From Hirudo medicinalis (lineage: Eukaryota; Annelida; Clitellata; Hirudinida; Hirudinidae): DNA of 25,000 nucleotides. Both the position numbers and the translations under genes were made by a program. A model generated the notes under the pieces. It saw only the letters and a program-made list of their open reading frames with translations. It did no database searches and was not told where the DNA came from. The stretch covers positions 1-25,000 of the forward strand of contig MPNW01000945.1 in assembly GCA_011800805.1 (NCBI GenBank), written 5' to 3'. Shown here piece after piece: positions 1-10,404 of this stretch. Within the stretch, counting starts at the first letter, position 1; each line of letters begins with the position of its first letter.

Positions 1-893
1 AAATATCCGTACAAAATAAACACCACACTCAAAACCTATTTATATAAATAGAATAATTTTGAACATTTTTTATTAATGTAAATTAATGTATTATTTATTA
101 AGTAAAATTATATTAGAATATAATTGCAAATACAGCAATTACTGAAACGAAATCAAAAATAATAACGAAATTCTCCGTGAAACATGATATTGTCGCTAGA
201 GGTCACGAAAACCTGAAATTCCTCGACAAGTTTATTTTCAAATATGAGATTATACTGAAATCATTATAGTACCCTGAAGATATTTCATAATAACTAATTA
301 ACTGAAATCTTCACAAAGCGAAACGTTTAATTCTGGACAGCAACATTCATTTCAAACGGAAAACCTATATATGCCTTCCTGTTCGAAATTGAAACATGAG
401 AAAATTATAAAGGAAATCCACACAAGGAAATACTTAGTAATTCAGAGCCTTAATGAAAAGATTAACAACCTTATGAGCAACCAGGCTGAACCGAGTTCAA
501 CTTGCATGAACTCACATAAATCACAAATACAAAACCTGACTCAAAATAACCAAAACACATACAAACATCATTACCAAAAATTATTAATATTGATACAACA
601 CCAATCAATAAACACAAAAAATTCCTCCCTTGCACAATTTATAATTTCAATTCATGTGTGGAATAGATCTTTTTCTACAGAACTGAAATAAATTGAACCA
701 AGAAGGAGAACATCAAAGAAAATCTGGCGCCTAAATTCAAAATGAAAGGCTCCAATGGGAATCAAAGAAGGAGGAGCCCAAGAACCACGATTGGGGGTCC
801 ACTTCCTTTGTTCGAGATCCCTATTTAAACCTGTAACTCGCTCTAATTTTCAATTGATTTTGACGCTCATAGAAAGGCCTAAGCGAAATTGAA
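1..893. other. AT-rich non-coding stretch
   Basis: I see no coding signal here. The open frame at 371-691 (+) has Asn/Lys/His-rich low-complexity composition typical of AT-rich DNA and no splice context. The only notable point is a TTTATT at 894-899, just past the end, which reads AATAAA on the - strand and could serve the - strand gene to its right. Confidence 0.6.
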
Positions 894-899
894 TTTATT
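894..899 (-). promoter_or_regulatory. possible polyadenylation signal AATAAA
   Basis: A consensus AATAAA reads on the - strand about 320 bases beyond the stop codon (1219) of the small - strand gene. The distance is long but acceptable for a 3' UTR. The hexamer is common by chance in AT-rich DNA, so this rests mainly on its position. Confidence 0.25.
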
Positions 900-1218
900 A
901 GAGCAACAATAAACGATTAATTTTATGAAAACTCGTGGTCTTCTCGATTAATTGGTTCTCTCGATTTGTTGTCTTACTCGGTGGAGCGGTGAGATAGCAT
1001 ATCTTATAAGAGCTAAGGCTATTTTTCCTATGTTTGCCTAACCCTAACCCTAACCCAGAACAAGGTGTCAGCAGAAGACGACTATTATCACTACTCGCTC
1101 TCCGCTGAAGGCGACTACTATCAAGATCGCGTTGCCGGCAATTCATAAAATGGATCATGCTGCTTATCGAGTGTACTGAACTGGTTTTAAGCGATTGATT
1201 TGCTTTTTCATGCATCCG
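898..1218 (-). other. in-frame open frame following the TAG of the small - strand gene
   Basis: Directly after the TAG at 1221-1219 the same frame stays open for 107 codons, from CGG at 1218 to a TAA at 898. The sequence is Ser/Arg/Leu-rich and reads through a telomere-like repeat as a Leu-Gly run, which argues against a conserved protein. A splice route exists: a donor (AAG|GTTAAT) at 1323 and an acceptor (TTTTAG) ending at 1219 would remove a 105-base intron carrying the TAG and join in phase 0, giving a 151-residue isoform. I think it is more likely 3' UTR. Confidence 0.2.
1037..1056. repeat. interstitial telomere-like repeat (CCCTAA)n
   Basis: About 3.3 copies of CCCTAA, the C-strand of the TTAGGG telomere repeat used by most animals outside the arthropods and nematodes. 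It lies in unremarkable sequence, so it is interstitial and does not mark a chromosome end. Confidence 0.85.
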
Positions 1219-1443
1219 CTAAAATTCAGGTTCCATTTGTTCCTCGTTTATCAGCTTATAACCTATTTTTAAAAATTGTTTATTTTCATTAGTGCCACAT
1301 CGCCAGATCACCAAATCATTAACCTTATTTTTCCATGCTGGCTCGCCATGTTGTCCACACCGCCGTTTTCTGTATATGCTCGCTCGTTCAATTCTTTCTT
1401 TTAAAATGTAGCTCCTTAGAAGAGTTTTTAATAAATCGAGGGC
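1219..1443 (-). CDS. unrecognised small protein, coding exon 2 (terminal)
   Basis: On the - strand a pyrimidine-rich acceptor (TTTCTTTTAACTGCACTAG) ends at 1444. It opens 74 codons in phase 0, ending in TAG at 1221-1219, with no internal stop. Joined to the five codons of exon 1 this gives 79 residues. The exon has no early ATG, so it is visible only when spliced. The first 30 residues are rich in Leu, Arg and Lys (ALDLLKTLLRSYILKERIER then YRKRR) and could form a basic amphipathic helix. Next comes GQHGEPAWKNK and an acidic tail ending MEPEF. I do not recognise the family. A mitochondrial product is a guess from the basic N-terminus and the NRF-1 site upstream. The evidence is splice signals plus an open frame, without homology. 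Confidence 0.45.
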   Translation of the reverse strand, partial: ALDLLKTLLRSYILKERIERASIYRKRRCGQHGEPAWKNKVNDLVIWRCGTNENKQFLKIGYKLINEEQMEPEF

Positions 1444-1572
1444 CTAGTGCAGTTAAAAGAAAGTTTTGACTTATTTATTTAGAAGCTGCGTAGTTATTGC
1501 GAGAGCGTTAAGGCGCAATGATTAATTTCGTTGCAAAGGAGTTATTTATATATTTAAATAACTGCTGTCTTT

Positions 1573-1591
1573 CTAACCCTAACCCCTAACC
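1573..1591. repeat. second interstitial telomere-like repeat
   Basis: CTAACCCTAACCCCTAACC, about three imperfect CCCTAA units in the same orientation as the tract at 1037-1056. It falls inside the predicted intron of the small - strand gene. Confidence 0.75.
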
Positions 1592-1961
1592 GCGTAGTTC
1601 GTTGCTTTATTTAAGCATCAAACTTACTTTGTTTTTATTCTGCAGGTGTCATTGCGGTATATGAAATATAAACTGAAACAATATAAGGCTCATATTCTTC
1701 TGTTTATTATTCTTATGTTAGTTATTATTTCGGAGAGAATATTCATATTTTTCTGTATAATAAGTGGAAGGAAAGGGGTAGAATCTACAAGCGGAAGTGC
1801 ATAGAAATATATAATCATTCGCCACATCTCCGCGAAGACCGGAAATGTCGATTTACAGAGAGGAAAAGGTTTTATTGTGGACGTTAAATTTCAGCAGCGA
1901 ACAATGAATATTGCATAATTAGCGTGTTTTATAACAAACTATCATTTCACAAGTTACTTAC

Positions 1962-1976
1962 CAACAACATCGCCAT
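1962..1976 (-). CDS. unrecognised small protein, coding exon 1
   Basis: On the - strand, ATG GCG ATG TTG TTG is followed at once by a perfect donor GTAAGT (1961-1956). The start has a strong context (A at -3, G at +4). The donor is phase 0 and matches the phase-0 acceptor at 1444, giving a 518-base intron. The frame stays open upstream through three ATG/CGC codons at the NRF-1 site, back to an in-frame TAA. A longer N-terminus starting near 2051 is therefore possible, but its ATG contexts are weak, so I prefer 1976. About 90 to 150 bases upstream lie ETS, NRF-1 and E-box motifs, as expected for a housekeeping first exon. Confidence 0.45.
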
Positions 1977-1989
1977 AGTTTCCTTGTAA

Positions 1990-2180
1990 CCCACGACCGT
2001 TAGAAAAGTATGACAAAGAAGATCTGACAAAACGAAAAAGAATGACATGCGCATGCGCATCGGATCTCCAAACTCGAACGACTTCCGGTAACTGGGTGCG
2101 TTCAATTAGGCAGCGAAATGTTCACGTGACTCAGGGCGACATTTTCTCAGCGGTCGATGTTTGGTGCCTTATGTCGAAAT
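1990..2180 (-). promoter_or_regulatory. candidate housekeeping promoter (NRF-1, ETS, E-box)
   Basis: Three recognised motifs cluster in a locally GC-richer segment upstream of the ATG at 1976. A perfect palindromic NRF-1 site TGCGCATGCGCA lies at 2048-2059. ACCGGAAGT, an ETS/GABP site on the - strand, lies at 2081-2089. TCACGTGA, a USF/Myc-type E-box, lies at 2122-2129. NRF-1 plus GABP is the classic pairing at nuclear genes for mitochondrial proteins in animals. The transcription start itself cannot be placed. Confidence 0.45.
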
Positions 2181-2189
2181 GTCCTCTCC

Positions 2190-2850
2190 AGAGTGGGATG
2201 CATTGATATGACGAGGATTCAAAGTTTTATGTCGACATTGAGATTGTATTGTTAGTTTCAATGGCTATTATTTTTTCTCGTTATGTTAATAATTAAATTA
2301 ATAATTGACCTTTACGTAACTCTTTTGGACTCATTGCCTTCCCCAATTTTTTGCATGACTGGCTTTAATGCTCTTGATTTTTATTTCCAGATGATAAAAG
2401 ACTTTGGCCCTGTTCACGTTGAATAAATAAATAAATAAATAAATAAATAACTTATTGTATTTCATTATTTTTATTAACATCTCTAACATACAAGGCAAAT
2501 AGCAAATATACATTTCATAGCGACTTATTTGATACTTAATTAAAATTAAACAATTCTTATATATTTACTTACACCAACAATTTAAAGCGTCAATTTTGTA
2601 GACAACAATCATGTAGTTTATTGCAAAAATCTTAGTCATGCAAAATAATTTATGTAAATTCATAACAATTTTAAGCTTTAATGACAAGAAGACGAATATG
2701 CTGCAAACAACAAATATCTAATAAACGAACGGTGTTTAAAAGCACATTAACTAATATTCATAAGATTTCATAAATCATACTTCCATTTCATATTCTACAC
2801 TCAACATAAATATAAAACAATGCATTGAGTTTTAATATTCTTATGAATTA
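2190..2850. other. AT-rich spacer
   Basis: No coding signal is seen. It contains the (TAAA)n microsatellite at 2422-2450. Otherwise it is AT-rich filler between the - strand promoter and the CpG-rich island. Confidence 0.6.
2422..2450. repeat. (AATA)n microsatellite
   Basis: Seven perfect tetranucleotide units of AATA/TAAA. Confidence 0.95.
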
Positions 2851-3105
2851 GCCCCAAACAATGTTCTTTAAATAATGCCGAGTTGATGCAACTCCAGGCA
2901 TGGAGTCGGCCATTAGCGCGTCCACACTATAAACTAAACAAACACGATCCTTACGTCCGACGCACTCGACATAGCGCAATAAAATGGGGAGAAGTGAGCT
3001 GGGTAGAGGATCGTCTGGATGAGCGGATGGGTAGATGACGATGGGTGAGTGGGTGGGCGGAATAGATCGCAGTCGGAGGCCATTTGCGCGGAGTCGATCG
3101 GCCAT
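2848..3105 (-). CDS. possible 85-residue protein, unrecognised
   Basis: An open frame on the - strand starts at ATG GCC (3105-3103) with A at -3 and G at +4, and ends at 2848. It begins MADRLRANGLRLR, continues with a Pro/Ser/His-rich middle and ends GVASTRHYLKNIVWG. An in-frame upstream ATG at 3174 would give 108 residues. The stretch is clearly GC- and CpG-richer than its surroundings, so frames of this length occur easily in several registers (an 88-residue frame overlaps it). I do not recognise a domain. It may be a true short gene, a first exon, or just promoter sequence. Confidence 0.22.
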   Translation of the reverse strand: MADRLRANGLRLRSIPPTHSPIVIYPSAHPDDPLPSSLLPILLRYVECVGRKDRVCLVYSVDALMADSMPGVASTRHYLKNIVWG

Positions 3106-3200
3106 TTTGTCTCGTGACAGCAGCGCTGAAATCTTGCAAATCGCTGGAGGAAACGCGGTCATTCGCGACAACAAGATGGCGCCTAAAAATATGGAGGAGA
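2860..3200. promoter_or_regulatory. CpG-rich island with opposed YY1-like motifs, candidate bidirectional promoter
   Basis: This is one of the most CpG-rich parts of the window. CAAAATGGCC on the - strand (ATG at 3105-3103) and CAAGATGGCGCC on the + strand (ATG at 3176-3178) both match the YY1 core AANATGGC, which often overlaps start codons in animals. They point away from each other with 70 bases between. The + strand ATG opens only a 15-codon frame (3176-3223), so on that side it could be a short upstream frame in a 5' leader. Which transcripts start here is not visible. Confidence 0.35.
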
Positions 3201-3240
3201 GTAGAGAGAATGAGCAAGAGTAAACTGAAAAAGAGCGAGG

Positions 3241-3302
3241 GTGAATAAGAGAGTGAGGGTGAATAAGAGAGTGAGTGAGGGTGAATAAGAGAGTGAATGA
3301 GG
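3241..3302 (+). repeat. short tandem repeat, unit GTGAATAAGAGAGTGAGG
   Basis: Three copies of an 18 to 22 base purine-rich unit, varying by inserted GTGA or ATGA, lie directly 3' of the CpG-rich island. The unit contains repeated GTGAG/GTGAA steps that resemble splice donors, so donor prediction here is unreliable. Confidence 0.85.
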
Positions 3303-3309
3303 GTGAAAC

Positions 3310-6300
3310 AGTGATCGGACGAATTCGCTCTAACTCAAATTTCTTTCCTTTTCACAACATATCTTCCATTCTGTGCTCACATTTAGTGTCACTTTGTTTA
3401 TAAATGTAAAACTGTTGCATGTTATCAGATTAAAAAATATTATTTATAGTGTAAGTGTTTATATAAACGTAAGTTTTTATCTAGAGATTATTATCAACTT
3501 AATTAATATGGACATTCATATTTTAAAGTTCGTTTGTCTGTAAATACCATAAACGTTCAATTGAAATACATGTATGTACAATGTTGATCATGAAATAACA
3601 AATGTACTGACCACGTAATGAACATTTCATGTATGAAAGACGCACAGAAGGTAATTGCAATTAATTTATGCTGCAATAGTATCAGAATGATTCCTTCCAC
3701 AACAGTATGACATTGTAATTATTTAAATCGATTAGAAGACGTTTCTATGTACTTGTACTCGCACAACAAAGTATTTAGTGGTTATGTGAATAAGTGGATG
3801 ACATATGAATCTGTGGGAGGATAGATACGCTGGCCTGTGTCCTTATATTAGATGGTGAAGTATTCACATTTAAAACTCATAAGAAATGCTTAAAAATCAG
3901 CAGTGGTCATCGGATGGGCTTCTCAACCAATTAACCTCATTGACGATGACAGCGATGAAAACAGAGATGTTTTGGTGAAGAAGTAGAAGCCACAAAGGAC
4001 TAACTCGAGGTCAAACCAGAGGACATCAACTCATCGTAAGTAGGTGAACTGTCCCCGAGATATCCTATTTAAATCGCAGAGAATCAAATTAACGAAAACT
4101 GCTGCTCACAACAAGTGACCAAGAAATAAACTCATCTTTGGCGTATCGAATCCGATTACTTAATGATTCGTTCAGTTTGTATCCATTTATACATTCATTT
4201 CAGTTGTGTTTATTAGAATTACGTCGATAATCAAAAAATTAATTTCGCGCATGTAGTTAATCAAGCTGAAAAGGATAATAATAATAGTAGCAATACTAAT
4301 AACGATGATAGGAATGTAGCACTAAAGATAACTAACATCATCAACACCATCATCGACAATAACATCATTTTTTACTTCCAGTTTCGGTCACGTCTACCTG
4401 AATGCTTGTGGGAGGAATGATGGCGACGATGATAGTGCTGCTAGTGATGATGACTATGACGATGTGCAGGGGAGGAATAGGAAAGAAATAATGACTGGTC
4501 ACGTGATTTATGGAGACTGATGACAAAAGTTCTCGAGCTCAGATGATGACGACGACGATGATTGAAGTCATTAACGGTTATAGTGGTCATGATTGTGTTG
4601 GTTATGATCATGATTATGAAAGACCACTCTCTATTCATATTCCATCAGCGTTTTCATTAACATATTCATTATCATCATGTTGTCCTGCGAATTTGGAGAG
4701 CAAATTTTTCAGATAAATTACATATAAGAAGATACAAAGCTATGGTAGCAGTAATAATGAGGAATGGTATTAATTTGTGGCTGTAATAATGTTAATGTTG
4801 ATATTTATTTTTAATATTTATAAATACATTACTCATATTCTTCAGAAAATTAGCATTATGAACAAATATTTCAAATTTATAAGGCTAGGGTTAGTTTGCG
4901 GTTATTCTATTGAGATCGCAGAAGACGACGGTGATTGTGGTCTTAACGAAATTCTATTCTTTTCATTTTGGATTCCATTCCAAAAATAACTCATTCGTAG
5001 GACTGGGACTCAACGGTTGGGATTTCCCAGTTGCATATTTAGAAGCAGAGGATGCCGACCAATCAGGGATGCGATCATTCCACAGGGACAAGTTTCTATT
5101 TGGGTGACAAATTTCCAGAAGACAAGAGAAATTTGATGACATTTCGACTTCCTTAAAGACTACCATTACCTTCTAACTACACTTAGAAATTTGCATTGCA
5201 AATATTTTAACAAAGAGAAAATTAGCAAATTACAAAACGTTGTCCTCGTTTTGAGTCGTTGCTCGTGCCATAATGTTACGAAACTATTTTTTGTTCTCTC
5301 CGGCATTCTTTCATTCTTTCCTTGTCTATTCTTTTCATCTCACCAAATAAATCTTGCTCCACTTTATTTCCCTCAATTACATTCGTTTCTGACATAAATT
5401 CTCAAACAAAGGACGTGTCCATAATAACATTATTTTATTATTGCAAGATAATGTTAGCAGATTCATTGAACAATAATCGGGTCTTTTTATCTGCAATGTG
5501 GCATCATTGACGAAATATTGTTTTAATGTGAAGACATTTTATTTAATGAAACAAATTGATACATATGTATTATAGCACATACATTTCGATATTCGAATGT
5601 TACCATTGTTGTTTGCTTCTCCAAAGCATAACTTTAATAAATGTTCACACTAAGGGAATTTTTCTAGCAAATTTCGTTCGCAGCATCAGCGGACTCCAGC
5701 AACAATTGCTTTCCATGCAATTCACGCCTGACTTCATATGTTCCGGTATCCACTTGGACGGGAAAAATACTTCCGTTCATGCGTAACCTCTGTCGAATCC
5801 ATACCCTTTCTGTTATCGCTCGTTATCAGATCATCATGAAATTCATCGTCGATGTCATCAGCATGACTTTACTACCATCAACCCCAACAGCATGGCCACA
5901 TCCATGTCTCGCTCGGTCAAAGCTTTTGTAGCACTGCGTTTATGACGTCACTAATCACGCGGTGCGTCCACATAAGCATTGTGGAGGCAAGAAGGAGAAG
6001 ATGGAGCTGATGTTGATGATAATGTTAGTCATGGTAATGATATCGGCGTTGTGGTTGGTGAGAATGATAATAATACTCGTGACGTCTATACGGTTATGAA
6101 GCCGACGGTCGCGATGATGATGCTGAAGAGGATGGTCGACTGCTGATGGTGATGCAGATAATGATGACTGCATGATGATGAAGGGTGGGATAAAACGACG
6201 AGGGATTTGTGGGTGTGGAATAATGCAGAGAGCTGTAAACAATGCTCTAGAATCCGACAGTGTTGGTGATGATCTAGATGCTTGTTATTACATTTACTGT

Positions 6301-6460
6301 TGATTATTTTAATAAGGCCACTAATAACATTAACATTAGTGGTTATGATGGAATTGATATAGAACCGATATTACTTACGTTATTAATCTATTCATGTCGT
6401 TATTAAGTCATTGCAAACAATTATTTCTTGTCATGACTTTCGAAAGTTATATAAAAACAG
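3310..6460. other. non-coding, AT-rich with scattered GAT/GAC tracts
   Basis: No exon is convincing. Loose ATG/GAT/GAC runs occur at about 4270-4640 and 6000-6200. The modest open frames at 4510-4716, 4910-5166 and 5955-6242 come from these runs or have shadow frames of equal length on the other strand. One perfect CRE lies at 5943-5950. Confidence 0.5.
5943..5950. promoter_or_regulatory. CRE palindrome TGACGTCA
   Basis: A perfect eight-base cAMP-response element, the CREB/ATF binding site. A seven-of-eight match, TGACGTCT, follows at 6080-6087. There is no adjacent gene evidence, so function is uncertain. Confidence 0.35.
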
Positions 6461-6468
6461 TTTTTTCG

Positions 6469-6534
6469 AAAGTTAGGATAGACTGAGCGAGGAACAAATG
6501 AAAAGTTAAGATAGACTGAGCGAGAACAAATGAA
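6469..6534 (+). repeat. 33-bp tandem duplication
   Basis: Two near-identical 33-base units (AAAGTTAGGATAGACTGAGC and onward) lie head to tail. They differ by one substitution and a one-base deletion, so the duplication is fairly recent. Confidence 0.9.
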
Positions 6535-6685
6535 AATATAGTGCCCTAACTAATCTCACCGATAGTCGAGCATCGTCACCAACATCCTTCTCATCTTAAA
6601 CTCTTTTACCCCATCTTTGCCTCTCTTGTTTGTTTTCTTTCTCCAACGTTCGATCTATCTTTGTCTAGGTGCAGCTTTTACTTGT

Positions 6686-6727
6686 TGACGATGATGATGA
6701 CGACGACGACGACGACGATGATGGCGA
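6686..6727 (+). repeat. GAT/GAC trinucleotide repeat
   Basis: A compound GAY tract with about six GAC units flanked by GAT units. It is one of many such tracts in the window. Confidence 0.9.
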
Positions 6728-6734
6728 TACTGGT

Positions 6735-8480
6735 GGCTAAATACTCAACTAAAGTAAGAATTAGCATGAATTTGTTTCATTCCCATCACTTTGAAATGAT
6801 TGAAGTTGACATGTCATCACATCGATGCATCACCATGATTTGAAAATTACTCTCTCATTCCATTACCAGTATTTTCCTCCTCTATTGAGAAATAAGTTCT
6901 TATAATTTTTAAACACATATTTAAACAATGATAATAATTTGATCACTTTGAAAAAGATTTTGAACTCGAAAATAATGTATTACACTCAAATATTTATTTA
7001 ATTCAAAGTATATAATCTATTAAAGTTTTTTTTTAATCTGTGTTTAAATGTGTGATAAGGCTATTAAATCATCTTACATTAAAGTCACATAAGGACAAGA
7101 CATTTATGAAACTTTCTTCCATCATTCCCTCACTCTGTAAGCTCAGTGAAATCAACACTTCAAGTGAGCGTCTCTCGTGCCGATATGATGAAGCAGCTGA
7201 CGATATTAGACTGATCCTCCTCTCTACACGATCTCTCTCTTGTATTGATTCCAATCAGCTGTGATGCTATTAGGCCAGGAGCACAGATGAAGGAAAAGAG
7301 AAAACAGAGAGATGTTCGAGATGGGCGTATGTGCTTCTAAGAGGCGTACAAGCGCCCTCTTCCGACAGGTTTGACTCAGAATTTCTCCAAAGAATAATGA
7401 TGGGGAGTATAAAGTGACACATAACACCCCAGAGGGTTCTGGGGCGAGGTATGCGACAATTGGTCAGGCCCTCATACTAGTAGTCAGATGCTGGATCTTT
7501 TCCGCTAAATAGGTCACGCTGAGAGGAGCAAATTAAGCGGATTGTGACATAAAAAAGATATTGAGTTGAGATCATGCTTTCCACCTGCTGAGTCGGCCAG
7601 ATATTTTAAAGTATGCACGTATATTTGTTCGAAACACCACTCTGACGATTGTGATGATGATAATGATGATGACGAGAAAAAACTTCTCAATAATATGAAT
7701 AATAATAAGTTTTGATCAATAATAATAAATTAATTGCATGACAAGCGCATTAATTATAAATTTGAATGACTTGATTATTTTGATCGTTACGATAATCTTA
7801 TCTTATCCAGCGCAGTAGAAACACATCAACTCTTAAAAAAATTAATAAGAAGATCCTCAAATAGTAAAGAGATGGGCGTGGCCACGGGTGCCATCGACCG
7901 ATGGCATGAATGAAAACGAGATCAAGAACAAGTATGACAATGTGACATTATTAAGTAGACGCTCAATTAGCATCATAGTATCTAACCAAAAGTTGACTCC
8001 TTTATTACAAAATTATATGAACGGCTAATTTGAACTTTGTTGTAACTATTATCAATTATTGAATAGCAAAACATTCACGCAATGATAAGAAATAGCGTAG
8101 TTTCCTATAGCAAAATTTACTTAAATTGCAATATAAGTAAATGCATATTATTAAATTATTAAATAGGAATTTCAAGATTTAATTAAAATTTAATCACTAA
8201 TTTTAAATCTGTGAGAGTTTCATTTTGCATCGAATTTGCAAAATTTGCAATGTACACTTAAAATCGACAAACTCTCGCACATTATCCACGTTTTCATTTG
8301 AAATGTATTTGCAGTTACTGTATTTCAAAAGTGTTCACATTTTGAAAATGATATGACATTCTTATGTATCAGTGTAGTATTCTTAAAAGAACCATAAGAC
8401 AACTTCTATGATATTTATGAAGAATAATATTTAATTGAAAAAAAATATATAAATAAGTAATTTTATTTAAAAATAATTGT
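6735..8480. other. non-coding AT-rich stretch
   Basis: I see no exon or RNA gene. The paired + and - frames at 7040-7427 mirror each other and lack splice signals or composition that would favour coding. Confidence 0.5.
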
Positions 8481-8482
8481 AT

Positions 8483-8710
8483 CTAAAATGAAATGAAATT
8501 AGGCGAGCCAACTAAGTAGAGCGATGACGTTACAAGACTCGTAGAACATTCTCTGAAGCATTGACCGGGGAGCAATAGAGCCGCGGCAATGCAAGACCGG
8601 TGTGCAGTAAAATCCGTGTATTCGAGTGAGTACTCGCAGTACCCAAGCATCCGAGTACGATTGGCGTACAGCGCCGACGATGGAGTGCTCGTCATTCGCC
8701 GTTATCATCC
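8483..8710. other. GC-richer island, unassigned
   Basis: This patch is clearly richer in G, C and CpG than its flanks and has a TGACGT half-CRE at 8525-8530. Two overlapping - strand frames (69 and 70 codons) run through it, neither recognisable. On the + strand a perfect GTGAGT donor lies near 8625, so a non-coding first exon is possible. Flanking DNA returns sharply to AT-rich sequence. I cannot decide between a promoter, a leader exon and a decayed repeat. Confidence 0.25.
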
Positions 8711-8711
8711 C

Positions 8712-9065
8712 TTCATGACCATCTCATGCACATTTCTTACTCATCATTCATAATCGCTTCCGTTATGGAGGATATTTTTGCTCACAACTTTATTTGTCGC
8801 TCGTGCTGACCACTGTTTTTACTGTTTAAAAAATATTGTTTATAACAATAATAACGTTATGTTCTTTAAGACTTACTTTTTCATATTAATGTTTATCACA
8901 AAGTATGAAAGCAAAATTAATTTGCCTGTTAACTTCTCAAAAATCTTTGTGAATCGATAATTCAGCAATAAGAAATTTCAAACTTGTTTTTACATTGAAA
9001 AATAATTTGCTGATATTTATTTAATGTTTTTCGGTTCTTAAACATTTAAATAAATTATATCCTTT

Positions 9066-9101
<36 letters not shown>

Positions 9102-9640
9102 GTTAATTTATAATGCGCCATTTGCATAGCGTCAGAGGCGAATAACTCGATATTAAACAATTTTGTGCAGTCTAAATGTTTCTTCATGAAGTTTGTGGTA
9201 AATAAATGTTGTCCTTTGAAGCCATATTGATTATATGATATGAGTTTTTAAATCTTATGAATTATTATTTATTTTATGAATTAAATTATTAAATTATTAA
9301 TTAATATAATTTATGATATTATATTTATTATAATTATATAATTTGTATAATAATTTTAAGTAATTTTCTAACTTTGTAGTTACAAACAATAATATTAGCT
9401 GGGAATTAGGATTATTTGAATCTACTTACGGACATTTGCTAATAAATGATAGAGTGAGTGAAAAAGAGAAAAAGCAAAATTGGTGGAGGAGTGATCGAGT
9501 GAGTGAGTGAGCAATTGAGTGAATGGATGAGCGAATGAATAAAGATATGGGAGTGCAAGGCAGAGACAGATGGGTCCTGACAAATTACTGGGAGAAATAT
9601 GAATAGAGTGGCCAGTGGGATGATCTTTTCTTTTAGCAGA
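8712..9640. other. AT-rich spacer with microsatellites
   Basis: Very AT-rich, especially 9230-9370. It includes an (AAT)n run at 9068-9101 and a purine-rich GAGTGA segment at about 9450-9540. No coding signal is seen. Confidence 0.55.
9068..9101. repeat. (AAT)n microsatellite
   Basis: Eleven perfect AAT units. Confidence 0.95.
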
Positions 9641-9649
9641 AGTTCGCGA

Positions 9650-9677
9650 TGACGTCAACATTTCCTTCGTGACGTAA
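9650..9677. promoter_or_regulatory. paired CRE-like sites
   Basis: A perfect TGACGTCA at 9650-9657 is followed 12 bases later by TGACGTAA at 9670-9677. Two CREB/ATF-type sites two helical turns apart form a plausible regulatory module, although no gene start is visible nearby. Confidence 0.35.
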
Positions 9678-9959
9678 ATAATTCTTGTTGCTAACTATAA
9701 TTAACAAACTTAATTAAACAAACTTTACTTGCGTTAATTTTTAAAAATTTTATTCGATTTTGACAATGTAATCGAGTTTACATCATCGCATGACACATAG
9801 TGCAGAAATTGTCATTAGAGAAAACTTTACTTAATCTTAAATCTGCCTTTAAATCTTAAATTACTTTTAATCTATTATGTAGGTATTTGTAATGGCTAAC
9901 ATAAAATTATTATTTCATATTAGAATTCCTAATTGAAGTAGCTTTTCACACGATATTTC

Positions 9960-10400
9960 AAGTCGTGCTCGCAGATAACCGAACTGGATTTTCCACGAGC
10001 AGACATCGCAGATTAAACAAAAAATCTTCCACTCTAAGCTCAGAAGCGTTCTCCAAGCACTCATCTACCCACCACTTGTTTTCCACCACTCGACCGTCCG
10101 CCAACTCACGGATGGGAGATCGTCTTAAAATTGCACAGATGCAAGACCCTACGATGTCGGAGCAAGCGTGCAGAATGAGAGAATGAAGAACCTCTCCCTA
10201 CTTTCTCGTCATCTCTCGCTTCCGGGAAGATTCGTTTGTGCAATGACTGACGATGCAGCTGTGGAGACTCTCCTAATCATTCCATGTTGACATATCGGTC
10301 GCCATTTCCCAGCACATCTCTAGCCACTAAAATCCCCTGCGTGTGGATGTTCGTGCGCTTACCTGAACTGCTGCGCGAGAGTACGATTTCAAGAACGTTC
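9960..10400. other. moderately GC-richer stretch, unassigned
   Basis: Composition rises compared with the flanks, and a 73-codon Ser/Thr/Arg-rich frame (+, 9965-10186) runs through part of it. It begins at a non-ATG codon, has no recognisable motif, and I see no convincing acceptor/donor pair. It could be a leader exon or regulatory DNA. I do not call it coding. Confidence 0.2.
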
Positions 10401-10404
10401 CGTG

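Noticed and set aside
371..691. 106-codon + strand frame
   Set aside because: Asn/Lys/His-rich AT-driven composition, no domain and no splice or promoter context.
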